Both the position numbers and the translations under genes were made by a program. The notes below the pieces were generated by a model that did no database searches, was not told the DNA's origin, and saw nothing but the letters and a program-made list of their open reading frames with translations. A stretch of DNA of 33,701 bases from Paludibacteraceae bacterium (GTDB taxonomy: Bacteria; Bacteroidota; Bacteroidia; Bacteroidales; Paludibacteraceae), in NCBI GenBank assembly GCA_017479885.1, contig JAFVBR010000011.1, forward strand, positions 1 to 33,701, written 5' to 3'. Below, piece after piece: positions 24,573-32,350 of the stretch. Position 1 is the stretch's first letter. Every line of letters begins with the position of its first letter.

Positions 24573-26693
24573 ATGAAAAAATCATTTTTAATAATGTTCG
24601 GACTGATTGTTTCAGTCGTATCAATAGCAACTGAACGCACTGCTGAGCAGGCTGCGGCGATTGCTGCACAGTTTACTAACGCTCAACCGCAACTCAGGAG
24701 AGTACTGAAATCACCACGGAAACCCGCTGATATGCAATTAGTGCAGACAAGAAAAAAACTTGACAGGGAGACTGCTGCATACTATGTGTTTAATCAGTCC
24801 GAGAACAACGGATTCGTTATTGTCTCCGGTGATGATCGTACCGATGAAGTGCTTGCCTACAGCAATGAAGGTGAGTTTGATGCGGAGAAAATCAATCCCA
24901 ACTTCCGTTTCTGGCTCGACCATATTACCAAAGTGATGTCTGCGATTGGAGATGACGAAGTAGTGGAAAAGACACCGCTTAAAGCGACTACTGCTATAGC
25001 TCCTTTGCTTGGCAAAACTACTTGGGAGCAAGGTGAACCCTACAACAATCTGTGTCCGATAGATATATGGGATAACACACGCTCATATACCGGTTGCGTG
25101 GCTACTGCAGCTGCTCAAATCATGCGCAAATGGAGATGGCCTGTCGTTGGAACTGGCAGCAAGACATATACTTGGGAGAATTATTCATACGACAAAAACG
25201 GTAATCCGAAAAGTGTACTGCAACGTGTGAAACTGTCTGCTGACTTCGGAGAAACAACATACGATTGGGACAACATGCTTGACCACTATTACGGACTCAA
25301 CTATACTGATGAGCAAGCTGAAGCTGTGGCAACTTTGATGTATCATTGCGGTGTGGCATGCGAAATGATGTATGGCGGCGACAAAGCCAATGGCAGCGGT
25401 TCGTTTACTGAAATGATGGGTGATGGTCTCGAGAAATACTTCAGTTACAGATACGACCGTTTTCTTAGTACTTATTCTGAAGCTGACTACACCTACAACG
25501 GCGAATATCCTATGCCGGAAGGTATGTTGGTTGAGTGGAAAGCTACTACCAACAGATTTATAGAATGTTTCAATCAGGATTTGGAGGCAGGTCGTCCTAT
25601 TCTTATGGGAGGGTCAAGCGATGATGCCGGTGGTCACGAGTTCGTATGCGACGGCAGAGATGTCTACGGCAAGTTTCATATCAACTGGGGGTGGGAAGGA
25701 AGCGGCAACTGCTATTGCACCCTCACCTTACTCAAACCACAAGGAGAAAACTACCATTTTTCCTCTACTATCGATGCATTGATAGGTCTTGAACCCGTAG
25801 ATACGGATATTGATACGGTTTACGTTACAGGCGTTTCCATGTCACCGAAATTCCTTACTCTCAAAATCAATGAGAAAGCGACACTAACAGCCACAGTCGA
25901 GCCCGAAAACGCTACGTTCAAATCATTGACTTGGACCAGTAGCAATCCCAATATAGCAGAGGTTGATGCAACCGGCAGAGTGATGGGCGTATCTGCCGGT
26001 CAGGCCGAAATCACTGCCACGACGGTAGACGGAGGCTTTGAGACAAGGTGCAAGGTCACGGTGACCAACGAAGTGCTTGTCAACACTGAATTTACACTTG
26101 TCAGCAAAGACAGCGAACTGCAAGACGGCGACCAGATAATAATAGTGGGTATCCGCAATTCTCAGGCACAGGCGGCAACCCTTGATATTACCTCCTCGCA
26201 GACGGTTTCCTATTTGGGTGTAGAGGATGTTGTGATAAATGGCAATGCAATCAGTCTGTCTGAAAGCAGCAATGTGGCTGTCTTTACCCTGAAAGGCAAC
26301 TACACACCCGCGTCTTACACATGGACACTTCTCAATTCGGAAGGTGATACGCTTGGAGCCAACTCCACGAAAAAGGTGATGTGGGGAGGCACACATAATG
26401 AATGGACAATAACTGTAAGTGCTGGCAATGCAACCATCTCTCCCGGAACGAACATGGGCAGAATAATATACAACTACAACAACGGAAATCCGCGTTTCAC
26501 AACGTATCTGTCTAACACCACTGCCAGTATGCTCTTGCCGCAGATCTATTCTCGAAAGGCTCCGCATATTCCGTCTTCTGTAACTGATACAGATGCTTTG
26601 CCGCTACAGAATGTAACAAAGCAGATTCGCGAAGGACGGCTCGTTATTATTCGTGACGGTGTGACTTACGATATTTTCGGCAGACGACTATAA
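24573..26693 (+). CDS. Secreted C10-family (streptopain-like) cysteine protease with Big2 domain
   Basis: The 706-aa protein has a signal peptide (about 1-19), then a Spi-type propeptide/inhibitor region (about 20-110). The C10 catalytic domain has nucleophile Cys175 in GCVATAAAQIM, His355 in GGHEFVCDG, and the NWGWEG stretch at 371-376. A Big2 Ig-like domain (about 416-498) follows, then a beta-rich region and a C-terminal tail RLVIIRDGVTYDIFGRRL. The tail resembles the short C-terminal sorting-type motifs (IIxDGxxYxxxGxxx) seen on many Bacteroidales secreted proteins. It is related to SpeB and prevotella interpain A, so an exported proteinase used for nutrition or host interaction is likely. 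It has its own promoter; no terminator was seen. Confidence 0.93.
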   Translation: MKKSFLIMFGLIVSVVSIATERTAEQAAAIAAQFTNAQPQLRRVLKSPRKPADMQLVQTRKKLDRETAAYYVFNQSENNGFVIVSGDDRTDEVLAYSNEGEFDAEKINPNFRFWLDHITKVMSAIGDDEVVEKTPLKATTAIAPLLGKTTWEQGEPYNNLCPIDIWDNTRSYTGCVATAAAQIMRKWRWPVVGTGSKTYTWENYSYDKNGNPKSVLQRVKLSADFGETTYDWDNMLDHYYGLNYTDEQAEAVATLMYHCGVACEMMYGGDKANGSGSFTEMMGDGLEKYFSYRYDRFLSTYSEADYTYNGEYPMPEGMLVEWKATTNRFIECFNQDLEAGRPILMGGSSDDAGGHEFVCDGRDVYGKFHINWGWEGSGNCYCTLTLLKPQGENYHFSSTIDALIGLEPVDTDIDTVYVTGVSMSPKFLTLKINEKATLTATVEPENATFKSLTWTSSNPNIAEVDATGRVMGVSAGQAEITATTVDGGFETRCKVTVTNEVLVNTEFTLVSKDSELQDGDQIIIVGIRNSQAQAATLDITSSQTVSYLGVEDVVINGNAISLSESSNVAVFTLKGNYTPASYTWTLLNSEGDTLGANSTKKVMWGGTHNEWTITVSAGNATISPGTNMGRIIYNYNNGNPRFTTYLSNTTASMLLPQIYSRKAPHIPSSVTDTDALPLQNVTKQIREGRLVIIRDGVTYDIFGRRL

Positions 26694-26899
26694 AACACCC
26701 CTCTGCTGAATTTAACCTCAAGTTATCCACACCCTACACTCAACCTTCCCTCTCCATATCCTCAAGTTACCATCTACGGCAAAAACACGGCAAAAGCACG
26801 GCAAAAGATAATAACACCGAAGGAAATACTAAACAAGGCAAAAGGATTTTCGATATTACGACATACCCCTATCCCGATAACCCGAAAAACATTATCAAC
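26694..26899 (+). other. Intergenic region with short direct repeats
   Basis: This 206-nt gap is rich in A and C and poor in G on the plus strand. It holds three consecutive copies of an 11-nt unit acggcaaaa(a/g)c at 26776-26807 and two copies of cctcaagtta, near 26717 and near 26759. I find no consensus promoter or terminator in it. Confidence 0.5.
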
Positions 26900-27220
26900 A
26901 TGGCAAAAGCAGATTTGGAATTTCCATTAGATGGTATTCATGGAAGCCCTTATAGCAAGAGTGAAATATATTACGCCAACCGGCTTGGAGAAACGGTCAT
27001 ATCGCATTATCCCAAGCACAAAGACCCGGCGAAAATCACCGCGCACCAGCACGAACTTAGCAACAACTTCCGCCAAGCCGTAGCCAAAGCCGGTAAGGAA
27101 CTGAACGACCCGCAGCGCAGAACTTACTGGCAGGAAAAATTCAACGCACAAAAGAAACCAAAGAAATATAAAACACTTAGAGGCTTTGTAATAGCACAAC
27201 TGACTAAAAAGTCCGAATAA
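26900..27220 (+). CDS. Conserved Bacteroidales protein of unknown function (106 aa)
   Basis: This small, basic, soluble protein has no signal peptide or membrane segment. It opens MAKADLEFPLDGIHG and ends with the block KTLRGFVIAQL. I recall small Bacteroidales proteins of unknown function with a similar LEFPLDGIHG opening and a TLRGYxxAQ ending, but I cannot name a domain. Its middle is rich in charged residues and likely helical (about 45-85). It follows the C10 protease after 206 nt of repeat-bearing DNA, and the next gene is convergent. No function is proposed. Confidence 0.7.
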   Translation: MAKADLEFPLDGIHGSPYSKSEIYYANRLGETVISHYPKHKDPAKITAHQHELSNNFRQAVAKAGKELNDPQRRTYWQEKFNAQKKPKKYKTLRGFVIAQLTKKSE

Positions 27221-27259
27221 TATATTTGCCTTATAAGTCTCAGTTTATATCTCCACTGC

Positions 27260-28738
27260 TTATATCTCCATTTCATCTCCTTTTTTAGGTACACTTATCT
27301 CTCTGAACCCTGCCTGATAAAGGTGATATTTATATGTCTCGGCAGCAGTTTCTTCGCCGTGCACCACAAAGGTGTGTTTAATCTGTGAGATGTCTTGGCA
27401 GGAGAGATATTGTATCATCTCCGTGTAATCGCCATGACCCGAGAAACCGTCAATACGGCGTATATCCGCCCGTACTTTGTGTTCTTCGCCAAAGATTGAT
27501 ATGTACTTGGGCGAGGTGGTTAATTGATGATTGGGTGATTTGGCTATTTGGTGTCCTTCGATGAATGGGCGCGGACTGTCGCCCAATCCTGCAAGGTTCA
27601 ATAACCGTGCACCCAGAGACGTAGGCGTACAATAGCCGACAATAAGAATAGTGGTGCGCGGGTCTTCAATATGATTGGCTACATGGTGTTTTACCCGTCC
27701 TGCTTCAAGCATGCCTGAAGCAGAGATGATGATAGCGGGTCGGGAATCAGTATTAAGTCGCTTTGAATCACGAATATCCGTAATGTAGTGCAGAGTGTTG
27801 AATCCGAAGGGGTCGGGGTCATGACGCATAACCTGTTGCACTTCATCATTCAACTGGTCCGTATATTGACGGAATATCTCAGTGGCATTGACAGAGAGAG
27901 GGCTGTCAACATATACATCTACATGGGGCAGAAAACCTGCATTATAGAGTGTATTGAGCACATACACTATTTCTTGTGTGCGTCCCACGGAGAAACTTGG
28001 TATGATGAGTTTGCCCTGCTTGCTGACACATGTATCACGCACAATCTCCAGCAGTTCGTTTTCAGTAACCTCTTTCTCATCGTGCAGTCTGTCGCCGTAG
28101 GTGGACTCGCAAATAAGATAATCGCATTGAGGGAAGGGTTTCGGAGGACAAAGTATATGGCTGTGTGGTCTGCCAATGTCTCCCGTGTAAGCAAGTCGTT
28201 TCACTTCGCCGAACTCGGTAATGGTGAAGTTGGCTATTGCACTGCCAAGCATGTGACCAGAGTCTGTGAAACGAAGCATCACTCCTTCACACAGGAAATA
28301 GTCGCGGTCGTACTCTATAGTCTTGAAAAGTCGCATACACCGTTGTGCCTGTTGAGCATCATATAGCACATCTGCAGGAGGCAGACCGAGTTTCTGCTGT
28401 TTGCGGTTGTACCACTTTATATCAAGCGCCTGAATATAGGCGGTGTCGAGCAGCATAATAGCACACAGATCTTTGGTGGCCGGAGTGCATATCACGGTAC
28501 CACGAAACCCCTTCCTATATAAATAAGGTATAAGCCCGCTGTGGTCAATATGGGCATGCGTGAGAACAATGTAATCGATATTGCTCGGCTCGAAACCAAG
28601 GTCGCGATTGGCACGGTCGGTGTCCATACCTTTGCCCTGATACATACCACAGTCAAGAAGAATATGTTTGCGGCCGACAGTTAGAAGATGTTTGCTGCCT
28701 GTCACTTCCCGGGCAGCTCCGAGAAATTGGAGTTTCAT
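27260..28738 (-). CDS. Beta-CASP metallo-beta-lactamase-fold ribonuclease-like protein
   Basis: The 492-aa protein starts MKLQFLGAAREVTGS. It has the MBL zinc motif THAHIDH (His61, His63, Asp65, His66), His162 in SGHMLGSA and Asp187. The beta-CASP blocks are ESTYGDRLH (211-219), SASGMLEAGRV (about 339-349), SGHGDYTEM (from about 433) and VVHGEE. This is the YSH1/CPSF-type exoribonuclease family (COG1236); it probably processes RNA. A start 10 codons upstream (28768) would fall inside the -7 promoter element, so I choose 28738. Residues about 381-410 (NLAGLGDSPR through TTSP) look like an insertion between LGARLL and KYISIFGEEH, and the DNA there resembles a short intergenic repeat. Confidence 0.92.
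   Translation of the reverse strand: MKLQFLGAAREVTGSKHLLTVGRKHILLDCGMYQGKGMDTDRANRDLGFEPSNIDYIVLTHAHIDHSGLIPYLYRKGFRGTVICTPATKDLCAIMLLDTAYIQALDIKWYNRKQQKLGLPPADVLYDAQQAQRCMRLFKTIEYDRDYFLCEGVMLRFTDSGHMLGSAIANFTITEFGEVKRLAYTGDIGRPHSHILCPPKPFPQCDYLICESTYGDRLHDEKEVTENELLEIVRDTCVSKQGKLIIPSFSVGRTQEIVYVLNTLYNAGFLPHVDVYVDSPLSVNATEIFRQYTDQLNDEVQQVMRHDPDPFGFNTLHYITDIRDSKRLNTDSRPAIIISASGMLEAGRVKHHVANHIEDPRTTILIVGYCTPTSLGARLLNLAGLGDSPRPFIEGHQIAKSPNHQLTTSPKYISIFGEEHKVRADIRRIDGFSGHGDYTEMIQYLSCQDISQIKHTFVVHGEETAAETYKYHLYQAGFREISVPKKGDEMEI
27518..27554. repeat. Repeat-like low-complexity stretch inside the beta-CASP gene
   Basis: The plus strand reads as imperfect tandem units of the type ggttaattgatgattgg, gtgatttggc, tatttggtg. 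This resembles the intergenic repeat at 3910-3937. It is in frame with the gene on the minus strand and encodes the HQIAKSPNHQLTTSP part of the apparent insertion. Confidence 0.5.
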
Positions 28739-28765
28739 GGTAGATATATGTTTGGTATTTGCTTG

Positions 28766-28796
28766 CAAAGATAATATGAATTCTTAATATTTGCAA
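28766..28796 (-). promoter_or_regulatory. Promoter of the beta-CASP gene
   Basis: Minus strand: TTG (28796-28794), 20 nt, TATCTTTG (28773-28766). It gives a leader of about 25 nt to the ATG at 28738. Confidence 0.75.
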
Positions 28797-28861
28797 CTTT
28801 TTTCTTTGTTGTAAAAATATACCTAATAATGGTGAATTTGCACTATTCCGAGAATAAATCG

Positions 28862-28892
28862 CTTGCGATATAAAATATTTGTTGTATCTTTG
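28862..28892 (+). promoter_or_regulatory. Promoter of the glutathione peroxidase gene
   Basis: CTTG (28862-28865), 19 nt, TATCTTTG (28885-28892). The leader to the ATG at 28931 would be about 33 nt. Confidence 0.75.
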
Positions 28893-28930
28893 CAACGAGA
28901 AAGATGGAATAATACTAAACATTAAATATT

Positions 28931-29407
28931 ATGGCAACAATTTATGATTTCACAGTGCTCAACACTAAGAAAGAGCCTGTCAAGCTTGAAGAGTACAAAG
29001 GCAAAGTCCTTTTAGTAGTAAACACAGCCACAGGTTGCGGGTTTACACCGCAGTATGAAGGTCTGGAGTCGCTTTACAAGAAATACAAAGACCAAGGTCT
29101 GGTAGTGCTTGATTTCCCCTGCAATCAGTTTGCTGGTCAGGCTCCCGGAACAGAAGAGGAAATAGTAAGTTTCTGCCAACTGAAATACAACGTAAGTTTT
29201 CCTCAGTTCGCCAAGATAAAAGTAAACGGTGATGATGCTGAACCTCTTTACAAATACCTTAAGGACCGGAAGGGCGGAATACTTGGTAAGGCTATTAAGT
29301 GGAACTTTACAAAATTCCTGATTGACAGAGAAGGCAACGTTGTAGAGCGTTATGCTCCGACTACAAAGCCTGAAGATATTGAGAAGGATATTCTCAAACT
29401 GCTTTGA
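28931..29407 (+). CDS. Glutathione peroxidase-family peroxidase (Cys type)
   Basis: The 158-aa protein has the full active-site set: peroxidatic Cys36 in NTATGCGFT, Gln70 in FPCNQFAGQ, and Trp124-Asn125 in KWNFTKFL. Cys82 in [12 protein letters not shown] sits where the resolving cysteine of thioredoxin-dependent members lies, so electrons probably come from thioredoxin rather than glutathione, which these bacteria generally lack. It is cytoplasmic and removes hydrogen or lipid peroxides. A consensus promoter is 38 nt upstream. The ferritin-like gene follows after 32 nt, and a terminator after that closes the pair. Confidence 0.95.
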   Translation: MATIYDFTVLNTKKEPVKLEEYKGKVLLVVNTATGCGFTPQYEGLESLYKKYKDQGLVVLDFPCNQFAGQAPGTEEEIVSFCQLKYNVSFPQFAKIKVNGDDAEPLYKYLKDRKGGILGKAIKWNFTKFLIDREGNVVERYAPTTKPEDIEKDILKLL

Positions 29408-29439
29408 AAACAATATTAACAACTTAAAGATATACTATT

Positions 29440-29901
29440 ATGACTAAAGAAGAAGCATTGAAAGGCCTGGCATATCTGGGCGCAGTATGGTTTGGAAATA
29501 GTAAACAACATTTCGCTTTCTCGGCTTATGACCGTCTGAACGGTTGGAACAAACTCGCCGACAAATGGAAAGAGGAAGCAGAAGAAGAGTGGGACGAGGC
29601 AGAGGAAGTGCTCAACCGTCTGGTAGAGCTCGGCTGCAAACCGGCTGACCTTCAGGAGGCAATGAAGACCATCGAGTTCCCGTTCTATGACGACCCCAAA
29701 CAACAAATCGAGACCGATTACAACGCTGATGCTATCCGTGAGCTTAGTGAATTGGCTAACGCTTTTGCTGATGATTACCCCACTCAGAAACTTATCCAGA
29801 AATGGATAGACGGCGAAGTTGAGCACATGGCATGGGAGAAGCAGTATCTCAACTACATCGACAAGCTGGGTTACGAGAACTTCTTAATCGAAATGATGTA
29901 A
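29440..29901 (+). CDS. Ferritin-like small helical protein
   Basis: The 153-aa acidic, all-helical protein has two blocks that recall ferritin-like metal sites. One is EEAEEEWDEAEEVLNRLVELG (about 45-65), where a ferritin would have ExxH but this has ExxD. The other is GEVEHMAWEKQ (125-135), with an intact Glu126-xx-His129. The first helices (residues 1-40) are short for a ferritin. It follows a peroxidase in the same transcript, and a role in iron or oxidative stress would fit. The fold assignment comes from pattern only and could be wrong; the gene itself is solid. Confidence 0.7.
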   Translation: MTKEEALKGLAYLGAVWFGNSKQHFAFSAYDRLNGWNKLADKWKEEAEEEWDEAEEVLNRLVELGCKPADLQEAMKTIEFPFYDDPKQQIETDYNADAIRELSELANAFADDYPTQKLIQKWIDGEVEHMAWEKQYLNYIDKLGYENFLIEMM

Positions 29902-29910
29902 TGTACGATA

Positions 29911-29950
29911 AGCCGTATTTCTGCTGCTATGCGGAAATACGGCTGTTTGT
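29911..29950 (+). terminator. Terminator of the peroxidase/ferritin-like operon
   Basis: An 11-bp perfect stem agccgtatttc/gaaatacggct (29911-29921 with 29934-29944) with a 12-nt loop is followed by gtttgttt. It lies 10 nt after the stop codon. An upstream in-frame ATG of the next gene (29929) lies inside this hairpin and is therefore unlikely to be used. Confidence 0.85.
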
Positions 29951-29967
29951 TTAAAATTAGTAATCTT

Positions 29968-30366
29968 ATGGAATCAGCAAAAAAAGTATTTGACTTCTTG
30001 GAGAATGCCAAGACGTTCTATCTCGCTACCGTTGAAGGCGACCAACCCCGCGTTCGCGTTTATGGGGCACAGTTGTTATTCGAGGACAAGTTGTACCTCA
30101 TGTCGTTTGCCCGCACGGCGGCGGCTGACCAGTTGAAGCAGAACTGCAAGGTAGAGTTCTGCGCATTCAAGGGCCTGACCCTGCGCGTAGAGTGCAAGCT
30201 GGTTGAGGACACCCGTCCGGAAGTGAAAGAAGCGATGCTGGAGCACATGCCGTCCCTCAAAGCCGCTGTCGGCGACCACGGCGAGAACGCTGTCATGTGG
30301 GAGGTGAAGGATGCCACCGCTACCTTCTTTAAACTCATGGAACCCGTAGAAACACTCAAGTTCTAA
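29968..30366 (+). CDS. Pyridoxamine 5'-phosphate oxidase (PPOX)-family flavoprotein
   Basis: The 132-aa protein starting MESAKKVFDFLENAKTFYLAT is a split-barrel FMN-binding fold of the PPOX family. The opening helix and the strand FYLATVEGDQPRVRVYGAQ (17-35) are typical, as is LYLMSFARTAAADQLKQN (FMN phosphate side). It is too short and lacks the C-terminal part of true PdxH, so it is more likely a general flavin- or F420/heme-binding redox protein of unknown substrate. I prefer this start over an ATG 13 codons upstream that lies in the preceding terminator. Confidence 0.85.
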   Translation: MESAKKVFDFLENAKTFYLATVEGDQPRVRVYGAQLLFEDKLYLMSFARTAAADQLKQNCKVEFCAFKGLTLRVECKLVEDTRPEVKEAMLEHMPSLKAAVGDHGENAVMWEVKDATATFFKLMEPVETLKF

Positions 30367-30367
30367 T

Positions 30368-30400
30368 AATTCGTAATTTTTAATTTTTAATTCGTAATTA
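30368..30400. repeat. AT-rich direct repeat upstream of the small HTH gene
   Basis: Two copies of aattcgtaatt flank a taatttttaa core, filling the gap between the PPOX-family gene and the next ATG at 30403. It is the same style of AT-rich intergenic element as at 11902-11956. Confidence 0.6.
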
Positions 30401-30402
30401 CT

Positions 30403-30576
30403 ATGCGTGATCAAGTATTAGCTGCCATGCGTGCAGCAGGCAAACCTGTTTCCGCAGGCGACATCACCAAAGCCTTGAACGCAGACCGCAAGGAAGTGGA
30501 CAAAGCGTTCGCTGAACTTAAAAAAGAGGGCGCTATTGTTTCGCCCGTTCGTTGCAAGTGGGCTCCTGCCAACTAA
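30403..30576 (+). CDS. 57-aa winged-helix-like small protein
   Basis: The frame starts MRDQVLAAMRAAGKPVSAGD and ends VSPVRCKWAPAN. The pattern helix, GKPVSAGDI, helix-turn-helix (ITKALNADRKEVDKAFAELKKEGAIVSP) and wing is that of a minimal winged helix-turn-helix. Similar short proteins are kept in Bacteroides relatives next to redox genes and are often called transcriptional regulators. It has no sensor domain. It lies 36 nt after the PPOX-family gene and 22 nt before the ZIP transporter gene, so the three may share a transcript. DNA binding is inferred from the fold pattern only. Confidence 0.8.
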   Translation: MRDQVLAAMRAAGKPVSAGDITKALNADRKEVDKAFAELKKEGAIVSPVRCKWAPAN

Positions 30577-30607
30577 ATGGTAAATTGTAAATGACCAAAT
30601 GGTAAAT
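30577..30607. repeat. Direct repeat around the ZIP gene start
   Basis: aaatggtaaat occurs at about 30574-30584 and again at about 30596-30606, separated by tgtaaatgacc. The second copy contains the ATG of the ZIP transporter gene. It resembles the other short repeats in intergenic gaps here. Confidence 0.5.
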
Positions 30608-31375
30608 CTTGTTGGTCTTCTTATCCCGCTGCTTGGCACGATGCTCGGCTCGGCGTTTGTATTCTTTATGAAGAAGGAAATGCCTGACCGTCTGCAGAAA
30701 GCCCTGCTTGGATTTGCATCGGGAGTGATGGTAGCGGCCAGTATATGGTCGTTACTCATTCCTGCTATCGAGGCTGAGTCCGGCAAAGGTGCGTGGGCAG
30801 TTATGCCTGCCGCAGTCGGCTTTCTGCTCGGTATTGTTTTCTTGCTCGCTATTGATGAACTGACGCCGCACCTTCACGTGGGTGCGGATGCACCGGAAGG
30901 TCCGCGAAGCAAATTATCCCGCACAGCCATGCTCGCCCTCGCAGTCACCATCCATAATCTGCCCGAAGGGATGGCGGTGGGAGTAGTATTTGCCGGAGCC
31001 GAAGAAGGTGTTGCAGGCATCTCCATGAGTGCCGCGATAGCCGTTTCGCTCGGTATAGCGATACAGAACATACCGGAAGGAGCCATCATCTCCATGCCGA
31101 TGCGGGCGGCAGGTAACAGTAGTTGGCGCTCGTTCCTCATTGGTTCACTCTCCGGCATTGTAGAACCTATCGGCGGACTGCTGGTTATCCTCCTTGCCGC
31201 ATGGCTCACGCCCGTTTTGCCTTACCTGCTCGCCTTCGCCGCAGGTGCAATGATGTATGTGGTGGTAGAGGAACTGATTCCCGAGGCCTCGCAAGGTACG
31301 CACTCCAACCTCTCCACCATCGGCTTCGCCCTCGGCTTTGTACTGATGATGGTCATGGATGTGGTGTTGGGGTAA
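30599..31375 (+). CDS. ZIP-family metal ion transporter (ZupT-like)
   Basis: The 258-aa protein has about eight membrane helices. Metal-site motifs are HNLPEG (119-124) in the fourth helix and QNIPEG (156-161) in the fifth, plus EELIPE (224-229). A short histidine-poor loop follows FLLAIDELTPHLHVG. These are the hallmarks of ZIP transporters that import zinc, iron or manganese across the inner membrane. The start at 30599 gives a first helix directly (MVNLVGLLIPLLG). The gene lies among redox genes, and metal supply for stress defence is a plausible but unproven link. Confidence 0.94.
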   Translation: MVNLVGLLIPLLGTMLGSAFVFFMKKEMPDRLQKALLGFASGVMVAASIWSLLIPAIEAESGKGAWAVMPAAVGFLLGIVFLLAIDELTPHLHVGADAPEGPRSKLSRTAMLALAVTIHNLPEGMAVGVVFAGAEEGVAGISMSAAIAVSLGIAIQNIPEGAIISMPMRAAGNSSWRSFLIGSLSGIVEPIGGLLVILLAAWLTPVLPYLLAFAAGAMMYVVVEELIPEASQGTHSNLSTIGFALGFVLMMVMDVVLG

Positions 31376-31443
31376 GGCACTATCGTTTTATTTCTGAATA
31401 CAGCGTTCAAAAAAGAAAAGTGAATGACCAAACATATTAAGAA

Positions 31444-32346
31444 ATGAAAAGGACAGTTTTTAATATACTATTACTTGTCCTGTGCGGATGTCAAAAGCCG
31501 TTAGGATTCATGGAATCAGTGCAAAAGGCGGATTCGTGCTATATGGCACAGGAGTACCGTCAAGCCAACAGATATTACAAGCAGGCGTTCAAGGCTTCCG
31601 ATGCTGCGCCGCAGAGTTATCATTATTCCAATGCCGCAGGGGTGGCTGCCATGGCTGGAGATGAACAAACGGCATTCATGCGTCTTGACCAATTGATAGA
31701 AAAGGATAAGGAATGGTACGCCTCGAACTTTGCGGAAAATCCGGATTACGTATATTTGCATGATTTCCCGCAGTGGCAGGTATTGAAAGACACGGTGGAG
31801 GCACGACAAGAACGTATCGAAAAGGATTACGACCATGAACTGATAGCCCGTTTGCAAGCGATACATGAACGCGACCAAAAGCCACGACATGATTTCCTGT
31901 TTGCATACCAAACAAAGGCTGTTGATTTGATAGATTCACTCGTTCGAGAGATGCAGATAGCTGATTCCGTCAATCTGATTGAAATCCAAGATATTTTGCA
32001 GACATACGGATTCCCGTCGAAAGCAATAGCCGGGACCAACAATAGTGCTATATGGCTTGTAATACAACATAGCGATGTCGAATGTCAAAAGGCTTATTAT
32101 CCAATGTTGCGCGCTGCCGCTGAAAGGGGTGAATTGAGGTGGGACGACATAGCACTTCTGGAAGACCGCATAGCCATGCATGAGGGCAGACCGCAGCGAT
32201 ATGGCTCGCAGGCCGTAGAGAATTCCGAAGGAGAACTTGTAATATATTCGCTTCTAAACAAGGATAGTGTGGATTTTTGGCGTGCGGAAGTTGGAATGTC
32301 GCCTTTAGCCGAATACGCTAAACAAATGAATGCTCTAATACCGTAA
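31444..32346 (+). CDS. Lipoprotein with TPR-like region and DUF6624-like C-terminus
   Basis: The 300-aa protein has a lipoprotein signal (LCGC, Cys16). It has a TPR-like helical region (about 25-90, AQEYRQANRYYKQAFKASD) and a C-terminal part with AIWLVIQHSD (202-211), QRYGSQ (251-256) and a closing MSPLAEYAKQMN. This pattern I associate with DUF6624, a domain of unknown function common in Bacteroidetes lipoproteins. It leads a tight group with the next two genes (4-nt gap, then an overlap). It is more AT-rich in codon use than the next gene. No function is assigned. Confidence 0.8.
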   Translation: MKRTVFNILLLVLCGCQKPLGFMESVQKADSCYMAQEYRQANRYYKQAFKASDAAPQSYHYSNAAGVAAMAGDEQTAFMRLDQLIEKDKEWYASNFAENPDYVYLHDFPQWQVLKDTVEARQERIEKDYDHELIARLQAIHERDQKPRHDFLFAYQTKAVDLIDSLVREMQIADSVNLIEIQDILQTYGFPSKAIAGTNNSAIWLVIQHSDVECQKAYYPMLRAAAERGELRWDDIALLEDRIAMHEGRPQRYGSQAVENSEGELVIYSLLNKDSVDFWRAEVGMSPLAEYAKQMNALIP

Positions 32347-32350
32347 GACG

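Noticed and set aside
26723-26731. Perfect DnaA box TTATCCACA
   Set aside because: It is single, not clustered with others or with an AT-rich unwinding element or dnaA/dnaN. One perfect 9-mer in a window this size is not unexpected.
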